From Aquihabitans sp. G128 (lineage in GTDB: Bacteria; Actinomycetota; Acidimicrobiia; Acidimicrobiales; Iamiaceae), in contig NZ_CP077604.1 of NCBI RefSeq assembly GCF_019048865.1, positions 3,162,001 to 3,226,000 of the forward strand: DNA of 64,000 bases, in the 5' to 3' direction. Made by a program: the position numbers and the translations under genes. This document shows, one piece after another, positions 9,598 to 17,208 of this stretch. The notes below the pieces were generated by a model, which was not told the origin of the DNA, did no database searches, and saw only the letters and a list, made by a program, of their open reading frames with translations. Positions within the stretch are counted from its first letter, which is position 1. Each line of letters opens with the position of its first letter.

Positions 9598-10041
9598 ATG
9601 GAGGACGCGGGCGACAGCCAGCACCAAGAGGCCCGAACCGCCCGGCTGGAGCGGATCCTGCGGCGCGACGGCCCGGCGTGCGTGTGGTGCGGACGGCGGC
9701 TGGGCGACCCGTTGGTGCCCGCCACCACCGAGCACGTCGTGCCCCGGGTGAAGGGCGGGCCGTCCTGGATCGAGAACGAGGTCGCGGCCTGCAAGCGCTG
9801 CAACGGCGAGCGCGGCCACCGCACCCCCGCCGAGTGGCTCGACGAGTGCGAGCGTCGCGGCTGGGACCCGTCGCCCAAGCTGATCATCGCCAGCCTCGAG
9901 CGGCTGGCCCAGGCGATCGAGCGCCGCGGCGGCCAGCGCCGGGCCCGGCCCTACCTGGCCAGCCAGCTCCGCCGCCTCCACCGCCGTTCGCCGTACATCC
10001 CCCGCATCGAGGTGCGCGGCGCCCCCGACCGCCCGGCCTGA
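9598..10041 (+). CDS. HNH endonuclease family protein
   Basis: A 147-aa cytoplasmic protein with a compact HNH zinc-finger nuclease core: CVWCGRRL, then TTEHVVPRVKGG, then NEVAACKRCNGERGHRTPAEWL. The two CxxC pairs bind a structural zinc, EHVVP supplies the catalytic His, and N and H of the third element complete the beta-beta-alpha metal site. Stand-alone HNH proteins of this size are common in actinobacteria and most have no assigned role. There is no restriction methylase or phage gene next to it. A Lys/Arg-rich C-terminus may contact DNA. Confidence 0.85.
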   Translation: MEDAGDSQHQEARTARLERILRRDGPACVWCGRRLGDPLVPATTEHVVPRVKGGPSWIENEVAACKRCNGERGHRTPAEWLDECERRGWDPSPKLIIASLERLAQAIERRGGQRRARPYLASQLRRLHRRSPYIPRIEVRGAPDRPA

Positions 10042-10074
10042 GGCGGAGGCTCGCCGCCGCCGGGGGCCGTGGGC

Positions 10075-11328
10075 TCAGCCGATGGCACCCGCCTCGCGGA
10101 GCTCGGCCAGCCGGGCGTCGTCGTAGCCCAGCTCGGCGGCCAGGACCTCGTCGGTGTGCTCGCCCAGCCAGGGGATGCGGGTCTCGGGGCCCTCGGCCAC
10201 GTCGCTGAGCTTCACCGGGTTGCCGGGGATCAGCACCGGCTGGTCGACGCCGTCGGTGCGGGGCAGCTCCACCAGCATGTTGCGCGCGGCGACGTGCTCG
10301 TCGTGGACCACCTCCTCGTCGGAGTAGCAGGGCCCCGCGGCCACGCCGATGGCGGCGAGGGCGTCGCACGCCTCGACCTTGGTCTTGTCGGCCGCCCACG
10401 CCTCGATGGCCGGCCGGAGCACGTCGTCGAGGTGGTCGATCCAGCCTTGGCGGTCGGCGAAGCGCTCGTCGGTGGCCCACTCGGGGTGCCCGATGGCCTC
10501 CACCAGCTTGGCGAACTGGTTCTCCCGACCGACCTGGACGATGAACCAGCCGTCGCCGGCCCGGAAGCCGTGCATGATCAGCGGCCCCAGCTGGCCGTTG
10601 CGCAGCCCGAGGCTCCAGAAGTTGGGCACGAGGTCGGTGATCGCCACCATGGCGTCGAGCATGGCGATGTCGACCCGCTGGCCACGGCCGGTGGCGTCGC
10701 GGTGGCGCAGGGCGGCGAGCACGCCGATGGTGGCGAACAGCGCCGAGCCGATGTCGCCCAGGCCGCCCATGGGCGCCACCATCGGGGGCTCGTCGCCCTG
10801 GCGCTTGAACTCGTAGATGCCCGACATGGCTTCGGCGATGGGGGCGTAGGCCGGCCAGCGGTCGTACGGCGAGCCGGAGGAGCCGAACCCGTTCACCGAC
10901 AGGTAGATGGTGCGGGGCGCCACCGCGGCGATCGCCTCGTAGCCGAGGCCCAGGCGCTCCAGGGCGCCGGCCTTGGAGTTCTCGGCCACGATGTCGAACT
11001 TGGGCGCCAGGTCCAGCACGAGCTGGCGGCCCTCGGCCGTCTTGAGGTCGACGCAGATCGAGCGCTTGTTCAGGTTGTTGCGCAGGAAGGTGGCGCCCAC
11101 CGAGCGGCCGTCGGGGTCGGTCATGGCCGGCAGGGAGCCCCGGCCGGAGTCGCCGCCCTTGGGGTGCTCGACCTTCACCACGTCGGCGCCCAGGCGGGCC
11201 AGCAGCTGGGTGGCCCACGGCAGGGCCTGCATCTGCTCCAGCGCCAGCACCCGCACCCCGTCGAGGGGCTTGCCGAACCCCGCCGCTGCCTCGTTGGCCA
11301 CATCCCCGAGCTGCACCGCTGCCTCCAA
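10075..11328 (-). CDS. CaiB/BaiF-family CoA-transferase
   Basis: A class III CoA-transferase or acyl-CoA racemase that moves CoA between carboxylic acids, or epimerises 2-methylacyl-CoA, in the cytoplasm. The 417-aa length fits. Family landmarks are LDGVRVLALEQMQALPWAT, LGADVVKVEHP, NLNKRSICVDLK, and the nucleophilic Asp in GGLGDIGSAL (D192). The start is TTG 11326-11328; no ATG gives the conserved N-terminus. A perfect palindrome covers the expected transcription start, so it is likely repressed by a TetR-type ligand-sensing regulator and shares control with two other loci in the window. The substrate cannot be read from sequence. Confidence 0.88.
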   Translation of the reverse strand: MEAAVQLGDVANEAAAGFGKPLDGVRVLALEQMQALPWATQLLARLGADVVKVEHPKGGDSGRGSLPAMTDPDGRSVGATFLRNNLNKRSICVDLKTAEGRQLVLDLAPKFDIVAENSKAGALERLGLGYEAIAAVAPRTIYLSVNGFGSSGSPYDRWPAYAPIAEAMSGIYEFKRQGDEPPMVAPMGGLGDIGSALFATIGVLAALRHRDATGRGQRVDIAMLDAMVAITDLVPNFWSLGLRNGQLGPLIMHGFRAGDGWFIVQVGRENQFAKLVEAIGHPEWATDERFADRQGWIDHLDDVLRPAIEAWAADKTKVEACDALAAIGVAAGPCYSDEEVVHDEHVAARNMLVELPRTDGVDQPVLIPGNPVKLSDVAEGPETRIPWLGEHTDEVLAAELGYDDARLAELREAGAIG

Positions 11329-11338
11329 CGATCCGATT

Positions 11339-11355
11339 CCTGACGACCCGTCAGG
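11339..11355. promoter_or_regulatory. Operator palindrome CCTGACG-ACC-CGTCAGG, with -10 box at 11353-11358
   Basis: 7-bp perfect arms around ACC. On the minus strand the -10 box TAGCCT (11353-11358) overlaps one arm and the predicted +1 falls inside the palindrome, which is ideal for repression. The core TGACGACCCGTCA is identical to the site at 14385. Confidence 0.65.
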
Positions 11356-11474
11356 CTAGGGGGTGGCCGAGGGCGCGACGACGTGCCACCCCCTGGCGAG
11401 CGCCGTCGACGGCCTCGGTCGCCATACGGTGGACCCGAGGCCCACCGATCCCCGAGGCAGGAGCGACGAGCGGC

Positions 11475-12422
11475 ATGGCGGAGCACGACGAAGCGGTCCA
11501 GGCCCGGGTGGAGGCCGCCGTGGCGGCCGCCCGGGAGCGCGACAGCCTGGTGGCCCGGGCTGCGGAAGCCGCCAAGCAGGTCCGGGCCGCCGGCGCCCAG
11601 GTCGCCCACGCCCGCTTGGCCCTCGCGGCCGAGGACGAGCAGGTGGCCAAGCTGTCGTCGTTCTCGCTGACCCGGATCGTCGCCGGCATCCGCGGCACCA
11701 GGGACGCCGACCTGAGCCGGGAGGAGGCCGAGCGCGAGGCCGCCCGCTTCGCGGTCGCCACCGCCGAGTCGCGCCGCGACGCCGCGTCCCGGGAGGCCGC
11801 CGCGCTCCAGGGCCGAGTCGCCGCGCTCGGCGACGCGGAGACCGAGCTGGGCCTGGCCCTCGCCGCCAAGGAGGCGTGGCTGGCCACCACCCAGCAGCCC
11901 GGCGCCGAGCGGTTGGTCGCCATCGCCGCCCGCCGCGGGGCCATCGCCGCCGAGCTGCGCGAGGGCTACGAGGCCACCACCGCCGGGCAGGTGGCCGAGG
12001 ACCTCCTCGCCCGGGCGGCGAAGCAGCTGGGGAGCGCGGAGAGCTGGAGCGCCTACGACACCTGGTTCGGGGGCGGCATGTTCTCCAGCGCCATCAAGCA
12101 CGACCACATGGACCTGGCGTCGTCGCTGGTGCGCCAGGCCGATGGCGCGCTGCTGCGGCTCCAGCAGGAGCTGGCCGACGTCGGCCGGTCCGGCGTGGCC
12201 CAGCTGCAGATGGGCTCCTGGGAGCGCACCTTCGACGTGTTCTTCGACAACATCTTCACCGACCTCAAGGTGCGGGACCGGGTGAAGGGCGCCGTCCAGA
12301 AGGTCCACGACGCCCGGGTGGCCGTGCGCCGCACGATGCAGGACCTGGCGCAGCACGCCAACGCGCTCACCGCCGAGCTCGACGCCCTCGAGCAGGAGCG
12401 CCGAGCCCTCCTCGCCGGCTGA
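11475..12422 (+). CDS. Conserved coiled-coil protein of unknown function
   Basis: A 315-aa, Ala/Glu/Arg-rich cytoplasmic protein with no signal peptide or membrane span. Residues 1-65, 80-130 and 285-312 look like long amphipathic coiled coils. The middle holds a more specific sequence, SYDTWFGGGMFSSAIKHD-like (about 195-212), followed by a stretch with RLQQELADV and LQMGSWERTFDVFFDNIF. Similar 'WWGGG(M/L)...K' centres occur in uncharacterised actinobacterial coiled-coil proteins, but I do not recognise a named family. A TACGGT box about 45 bases upstream and an AGGAG site support ATG 11475. Confidence 0.7.
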   Translation: MAEHDEAVQARVEAAVAAARERDSLVARAAEAAKQVRAAGAQVAHARLALAAEDEQVAKLSSFSLTRIVAGIRGTRDADLSREEAEREAARFAVATAESRRDAASREAAALQGRVAALGDAETELGLALAAKEAWLATTQQPGAERLVAIAARRGAIAAELREGYEATTAGQVAEDLLARAAKQLGSAESWSAYDTWFGGGMFSSAIKHDHMDLASSLVRQADGALLRLQQELADVGRSGVAQLQMGSWERTFDVFFDNIFTDLKVRDRVKGAVQKVHDARVAVRRTMQDLAQHANALTAELDALEQERRALLAG

Positions 12423-12485
12423 GCCCGGGACCCAGCCGGCCCCCTCGGCGCGGCAACCGCCCCGGCTCCTGCCACACTTCGCCCG

Positions 12486-14357
12486 ATGGACCTGGCCTTC
12501 GACCTCATCGCCCTCGTGGTGGTGGTCACCGCGGTCGGCGGGTTGGCGCGGCGCTGGAGCCTGCCGGGACCGCTGCTCCTGCTGGTGGTCGGCATCGGCG
12601 GCTCCTTCCTCCCCCGCTTCGAGGGCTTCACGCTCGACCCCGACCTCGTCCTCGTCGGGCTGCTCCCCCCGCTGCTCTACGCCGCCGCCGTGCGCACCTC
12701 GCTGCTCGACCTGCGCCACAACATCCGTCCCATCGCCTCGCTCTCGGTCGGCCTGGTGGTGGCCACCACCCTGGGCGTGGGCTACGTGGTGTGGTGGCTG
12801 CTACCGGTGCCGCTGGCCGCCGCCTTCGCCCTCGGTGCCGTGGTGGCGCCGCCGGACGCGGTGGCCGCCACCGCCATCGCCCGGCGGGTGGGGCTGCCCC
12901 GGCGGATCGTCACCATCCTCGAGGGCGAGGGCCTGGTCAACGACGCGACCGCCCTGGTCTGCCTCGGTGCGGCCATCACCGCGATCACCGGCCACATCAG
13001 CGCCCTGGAGATCAGCCGCGAGTTCGCCGTCTCGGCGGTGGGCGGCACCGCGGTGGGCGTGCTGGTGGCCGTGGCCGTCGGCAAGGTCCGGGCCCACGTC
13101 GACGACGTGCTGACCCAGACCTCGATCTCGCTGGTCACGCCGTTCCTGGCCTACCTGGTGGCGGAGGAGGTCCACGCATCGGGGGTGCTGGCGGTGGTGA
13201 TCACCGGCCTGATCCTCGGCCACAAGGCGACGCTGCTGCAGTCGGCGTCCTCGCGCCTCTTCGAGCGGTCGAACTGGTCCACCATCGAGTTCCTGCTCGA
13301 GAACGCGGTGTTCCTCCTCATCGGCTTGCAGGTGCGCTCGATCCTCTCCGGCGTCGGCGACAGCGAGCTGAGCGCCGGCCGCATCGCCCTGGCCGCCGTC
13401 GCCACGTTCGGCGCCGTCGTGGTGCTCCGGGCGCTCTGGGTCTTCGCCTCGGTCGGGTTCCTCCGGCGGGGCGTCGCCGACGACGAGGACGCCGCTGCCA
13501 CGTTCTCCTGGCAGGGCACCACCGTGGTCGCGTGGGCCGGCATGCGCGGCGTGGTCACCCTCGCCGCAGCGTTCGTCCTCCCCGAGGAGACGCCGCATCG
13601 CGAGGTGCTGGTGCTGATGGCCTTCGTGGTGGCCGCAGCGTCGCTGCTCCTCGAGGGCTCGTCGCTCCCCATGCTCGTCGCCCGCCTCGGCCTGGCTGCG
13701 CCGGACCACCACGAGGACGCCCTCCAGGCCGCTGCGGTCTACCAGCGGGCCGCCACCGCCGGCCTGGCCGAGCTCGACGCGCTCGACCTCAGCGAGGTGG
13801 CCCCCGAGGTCGTCGGCCGCCTGCGCCGCCGCTCGCTGGAGCGGGCCGACTCCGTCTGGGAGCGCCTGGGCGGCAGCGACGAGACGCCGAGCCAGGCCTA
13901 CGCCCGCCTTCGCGCCCAGATGCTGGCGGTCGAGCGGGCCGAGGTCCTGCGCATCCGCTCCACCGGGACCGTCCCCCACGAGGTCCTCCAGCAGGTGCTC
14001 GACGCCCTCGACGTCGAGGAGAGCGTGCTCGAGCTGGCCCACCCCTCGTCCACCGCCGAGCGCGAGGTCGACCTGCAGGCACCCGGCACCGGCTCGGGCT
14101 GCGAGCACCTCGTCGCTGCCAGCGAACAGCCGATCCCGGCGCCCCTGACCCCGACCGGTTGCGAGGAGTGCCTCCGCGACGGCACCCCGTGGGTCCACTT
14201 GCGGCTCTGCCTCGCGTGCGGCCACGTGGGCTGCTGCGACTCCAGCGTCGGCAACCACGCCACGCACCACTTCGAGGGCAGCGGACACCCCGTCATGCGC
14301 AGCTTCGAGCTCGGCGAAGCCTGGCGCTGGTGCTACGAGGACGACCTCCTCGGCTGA
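12486..14357 (+). CDS. CPA1-family Na+/H+ antiporter with C-terminal UBP zinc finger
   Basis: An inner-membrane cation/proton antiporter, 623 aa. About 12 membrane spans fill residues 1-410, with the CPA1 signatures LLPPLLYAAAVRTSLLDLR, APPDAVAATAIARRVGLPRRI (ion-site Asp) and LEGEGLVNDATALV. A cytoplasmic region of about 130 residues follows, then a UBP-type zinc finger (about 555-615): GCEECLRDG...W.HLRLCLACGHVGCCDSS...HATHHFEGSGHPV, with the Cys/His ligands intact. In eukaryotes this finger binds free ubiquitin C-termini. In actinobacterial antiporters its role is unknown, perhaps sensing or partner binding. Sodium versus potassium selectivity is not readable. Confidence 0.88.
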   Translation: MDLAFDLIALVVVVTAVGGLARRWSLPGPLLLLVVGIGGSFLPRFEGFTLDPDLVLVGLLPPLLYAAAVRTSLLDLRHNIRPIASLSVGLVVATTLGVGYVVWWLLPVPLAAAFALGAVVAPPDAVAATAIARRVGLPRRIVTILEGEGLVNDATALVCLGAAITAITGHISALEISREFAVSAVGGTAVGVLVAVAVGKVRAHVDDVLTQTSISLVTPFLAYLVAEEVHASGVLAVVITGLILGHKATLLQSASSRLFERSNWSTIEFLLENAVFLLIGLQVRSILSGVGDSELSAGRIALAAVATFGAVVVLRALWVFASVGFLRRGVADDEDAAATFSWQGTTVVAWAGMRGVVTLAAAFVLPEETPHREVLVLMAFVVAAASLLLEGSSLPMLVARLGLAAPDHHEDALQAAAVYQRAATAGLAELDALDLSEVAPEVVGRLRRRSLERADSVWERLGGSDETPSQAYARLRAQMLAVERAEVLRIRSTGTVPHEVLQQVLDALDVEESVLELAHPSSTAEREVDLQAPGTGSGCEHLVAASEQPIPAPLTPTGCEECLRDGTPWVHLRLCLACGHVGCCDSSVGNHATHHFEGSGHPVMRSFELGEAWRWCYEDDLLG

Positions 14358-14384
14358 CCGGCCCACGGGCCCGGGACCGGAATG

Positions 14385-14397
14385 TGACGACCCGTCA
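14385..14397. promoter_or_regulatory. Operator palindrome TGACG-ACC-CGTCA upstream of the HMGCS-like/thiolase operon
   Basis: The 13-mer is identical to the core at 11341-11353. It sits in the -35 to -20 zone of the promoter whose -10 is at 14408. Confidence 0.65.
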
Positions 14398-14407
14398 GAA
14401 ACGGGCC

Positions 14408-14413
14408 TAGCCT
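14408..14413 (+). promoter_or_regulatory. -10 box of a leaderless promoter (HMGCS-like operon)
   Basis: TAGCCT is followed by 7 bases and then ATG 14421. No Shine-Dalgarno is present. Confidence 0.55.
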
Positions 14414-14420
14414 CCTGGGC

Positions 14421-15854
14421 ATGCGTGGGATCATCAGCCACGGGGCCTACCTGCCCCACCGCCGCCTCGACCGCAGCACCATCGCCGCGGTGGCCGGCAC
14501 GGGCGGGGGCAAGGGCACCCGGACCGTCGCCAGCTACGACGAGGACACCACCACGCTGGGGGTCGAAGCGGCCCGCCGGGCCCTCCGCGCCACCGCCACG
14601 GTGCCCGGCGCGCTGTGGTTCTCCACCGTGGTGCCGGCCTACGTCGACAAGACCAACGCCACCGCCATCCACGCCGCGCTGCGCCTGCCCGGCGACGTGA
14701 TCGCCGCCGACTTCGGCGGTGCCATCCGCTCCGGCGTGGCCGCCCTCCGTGCCGCCCTGGCCGGCGGCCCGGCTGCCCTGGTGGTCACCGCTGACATCCG
14801 CACCGGGCTCCCCGGCAGCGCCGACGAAGCGGCCGGTGGCGACGCCGCCGCCGCGCTCCTGGTGGGCGACGACGCCGACGGCCCGGTGGTCGCCGAGCTG
14901 CTCGGCTCCGGCACCGCCACCGACGAGTTCCTCGACCGCTGGCGCACGCCCGGCGACGTGCGCTCGAAGCAATGGGAGGAGAAGTTCGGCGAGATGTCGT
15001 ACCTCCCGCTCGGGGTAGAGGCCTTCAACGCCGCCCTCGACGCCGCCGGCATCGACGCCGCCGCCATCGACCACCTCGTGGTGGCCGGCCCCCACGCCCG
15101 GGCCGCCAAGGCCGTCGTCCGCAAGCTCGGCGTAGCCCCCGACAAGGTGGTCGACGACCTGAGCGCCACGGTGGGCAACCCCGGCGCCGCCCAGGCCGGC
15201 CTCCTGCTCAGCTCGGCGCTCGAGCGGGCCACGCCCGGCCAGGTGGTGGTGCTCCTCTCGCTGGCCGACGGCGCCGACGCCCTCGTGTTCCGCACCACCG
15301 ACGCCATCGCCCAGCTCGTCCCCTCGGTCTCCGTCGCCGACCAGGCCGCCGCCGGCGCCCCGCTCCCCTACGGCAAGTTCCTCGCCTGGCGCGGCCTGCT
15401 CACCCCCGAGCCGCCCCGCCGGCCCGAGCCCGCCCGGCCGTCGGCCAGCGCCGCCGGCCGCGCCGAGGACTGGAAGTTCGGCTTCGTCGGCAGCAAGGAC
15501 CGCAGCAGCGGGGCCATCCACCTGCCGCCGGCACGGGTCTCCATGACCGGCGGCGCCATCGACGACATGGAACCGATCCCCATGGCCGACGTCCCCGGCC
15601 GGGTGGTCACCTACACCATCGACAAGCTCGTCTACTCGCCCAGCCCGCCGGTCGTCTTCGCGGTGGTCGACTTCGACGGCGGCGGCCGCGCCCCCATCGA
15701 GCTCACCGACGTCGACCCCGCGGACGTGAAGATCGGCACCGCCGTCGAGATGACCTTCCGCCGGTTCTTCACCTCCGACGGCATCCACAACTACTTCTGG
15801 AAGGCCCGGCCGGTGGCCGGCGCCCCCACCGACACCGCAGAGACGGAGGCCTGA
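14421..15854 (+). CDS. HMG-CoA synthase-like (KAS III fold) protein fused to a DUF35 OB-fold domain
   Basis: 477 aa. The N-terminal 310 residues follow HMG-CoA synthase of the archaeal type: MRGIISHGAYLPHRRL, SYDEDTTTLGVEAARRAL, KTNATAIHAAL. The C-terminal part (about 345-465) is a DUF35/OB-fold acyl-CoA-binding domain, with DWKFGFVG..., VVTYTIDKLVYSPSPPVVFAVVDFDGGGR and an ending FRRFF. The nucleophilic Cys expected in the ACKAG-like motif is replaced: the sequence is DFGGAIRSGVAAL with Ile at 102. Claisen condensation by the usual mechanism is therefore unlikely, and the domain may be a scaffold or catalyse another reaction. It lies one base upstream of a thiolase gene, and the pair probably acts as one complex. 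Confidence 0.82.
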   Translation: MRGIISHGAYLPHRRLDRSTIAAVAGTGGGKGTRTVASYDEDTTTLGVEAARRALRATATVPGALWFSTVVPAYVDKTNATAIHAALRLPGDVIAADFGGAIRSGVAALRAALAGGPAALVVTADIRTGLPGSADEAAGGDAAAALLVGDDADGPVVAELLGSGTATDEFLDRWRTPGDVRSKQWEEKFGEMSYLPLGVEAFNAALDAAGIDAAAIDHLVVAGPHARAAKAVVRKLGVAPDKVVDDLSATVGNPGAAQAGLLLSSALERATPGQVVVLLSLADGADALVFRTTDAIAQLVPSVSVADQAAAGAPLPYGKFLAWRGLLTPEPPRRPEPARPSASAAGRAEDWKFGFVGSKDRSSGAIHLPPARVSMTGGAIDDMEPIPMADVPGRVVTYTIDKLVYSPSPPVVFAVVDFDGGGRAPIELTDVDPADVKIGTAVEMTFRRFFTSDGIHNYFWKARPVAGAPTDTAETEA

Positions 15855-15855
15855 C

Positions 15856-17055
15856 ATGGCCAGCCACGGCATCAAGGACCGCGTCGCCATCGTCGGGATG
15901 GGCTGCACGCCCTTCAAGGAGCACTGGGACAAGGGCGTCGACGACCTCGCGCTCGACGCCTCGAACGAGGCCTTCGCCAGCGTCGGCATCGACAAGGACG
16001 ACGTCGACGCCTACTGGCTGGGCACCGCGCAGAGCGGCATGAGCGGCATCACCCTCGCCCGCGCCCTGCAGCTCCAGAACAAGCCGGTCACCCGGGTGGA
16101 GAACTACTGCGCCACCGGCTCCGAGGCGCTGCGCCAGGCCGCCTACGCGGTGGCCTCCGGCGCCTACGACGTGGCCATGGCGGTGGGCGTCGAGAAGGTC
16201 AAGGACTCCGGGTACCAGGGCCTCAACGCCTTCCCCATCCCCAGCGACGGCACTACCCGCACCCTCACCGCCGCCGGCTCGTTCTCGATGGTGGCCCCGG
16301 CGTACGCCGAGAAGTACGGCGTCGAGATGGACCAGCTGAAGCGCACCCTGGCCCGCATCGCCTCCAAGAACCACCACAACGGCGCCCGCAACCCGCGGGC
16401 GCAGTTCCGCAAGGAGTTCAGCGTCGACCAGCTCTGCGCCATGCCCCGCGTGGCCGGCGACCTGAGCGTGTTCGACTGCGCCGGCGTGGCCGACGGCTCG
16501 GCCGCCGCCATCGTGGTCCGGGCCGAGGACGCCCTGCAGTACACCGACAAGCCGATCTACCTGAAGGCGCTCAGCTTCGTGGCCGGCAACGGCTCCGGCC
16601 TGGTCGACCCCGGCTACGACTACACCTGGTTCCCCGAGATCGCCGCCTGCGCCGCCGACGCCTACGCCCAGGCCGGCATCACCGACCCGGCCGGCCGCAT
16701 CGCCATGGCCGAGGTGCACGACTGCTTCACCCCCACCGAGCTGGTCCTCATGGAGGACCTGGGCTTCTCCGAGCGGGGGATGGGGTGGAAGGACATCGAG
16801 TCCGGCCGCTTCGACCTCGACGGCGAGCTCCCGGTCAACCCCGACGGCGGCCTCAAGAGCTTCGGCCACCCCGTGGGCGCCAGCGGCCTCCGCATGATGT
16901 TCGAGGCCTACCTCCAGCTGCGCGGCGAGGCCCCCGAGGACCGCACCATCTCCTCGATCACCCCCGAGCGCAACCTCGCCCTCACCCACAACCTCGGCGG
17001 CTACCCCGGCGAGATGGTCAGCTTCGTCTCCATCATGGGCCCCACCCTCGACTGA
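15856..17055 (+). CDS. Thiolase family protein (SCP-x / lipid-transfer type)
   Basis: A 399-aa thiolase-fold enzyme. The acyl-accepting Cys is in NYCATGSEAL (C85), and the second active-site motif is GHPVGASGLRM (about 341). The C-terminal CxG motif of biosynthetic thiolases is replaced by HNLGGYPGE, as in SCP-x-like thiolases and related aldolases. It either forms or cleaves beta-ketoacyl-CoA, or performs a retro-aldol step in side-chain breakdown. Its start follows the stop of the HMGCS/DUF35 gene by one base (TGACATG), so the two are co-translated, reminiscent of the archaeal thiolase/HMGCS/DUF35 assembly. The substrate is unknown. Confidence 0.88.
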   Translation: MASHGIKDRVAIVGMGCTPFKEHWDKGVDDLALDASNEAFASVGIDKDDVDAYWLGTAQSGMSGITLARALQLQNKPVTRVENYCATGSEALRQAAYAVASGAYDVAMAVGVEKVKDSGYQGLNAFPIPSDGTTRTLTAAGSFSMVAPAYAEKYGVEMDQLKRTLARIASKNHHNGARNPRAQFRKEFSVDQLCAMPRVAGDLSVFDCAGVADGSAAAIVVRAEDALQYTDKPIYLKALSFVAGNGSGLVDPGYDYTWFPEIAACAADAYAQAGITDPAGRIAMAEVHDCFTPTELVLMEDLGFSERGMGWKDIESGRFDLDGELPVNPDGGLKSFGHPVGASGLRMMFEAYLQLRGEAPEDRTISSITPERNLALTHNLGGYPGEMVSFVSIMGPTLD

Positions 17056-17148
17056 TCCGATCCGCCGGACCGGGCGGAGCTCTGGCCGCCCCAGCGACCG
17101 AAACCCAACCCACCACGGCCAACCCGCGACGACGGACGACCCGGACGC

Positions 17149-17185
17149 GACGGCACCCGGGCCCTGCGCGGGCCCGGGTGCCGTC
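17149..17185. terminator. Strong bidirectional terminator
   Basis: A 16-bp perfect stem (GACGGCACCCGGGCCC and its complement) with a five-base TGCGC loop lies between the convergent thiolase and MFS genes. Confidence 0.75.
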
Positions 17186-17208
17186 GGTCGCTCGAGGAGC
17201 TGGGTGGC

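Noticed and set aside
9598..10041. HNH protein as part of a restriction or defence island
   Set aside because: Its neighbours are transport and CoA-metabolism genes, with no methylase, helicase or phage gene.
12801..15995. A very long open minus-strand frame of over 1000 codons
   Set aside because: It is antisense to the antiporter and HMGCS-like genes, is rich in Gly/Arg/His/Asp, shows no family motif, and reflects the lack of AT-rich stop codons at this GC content.
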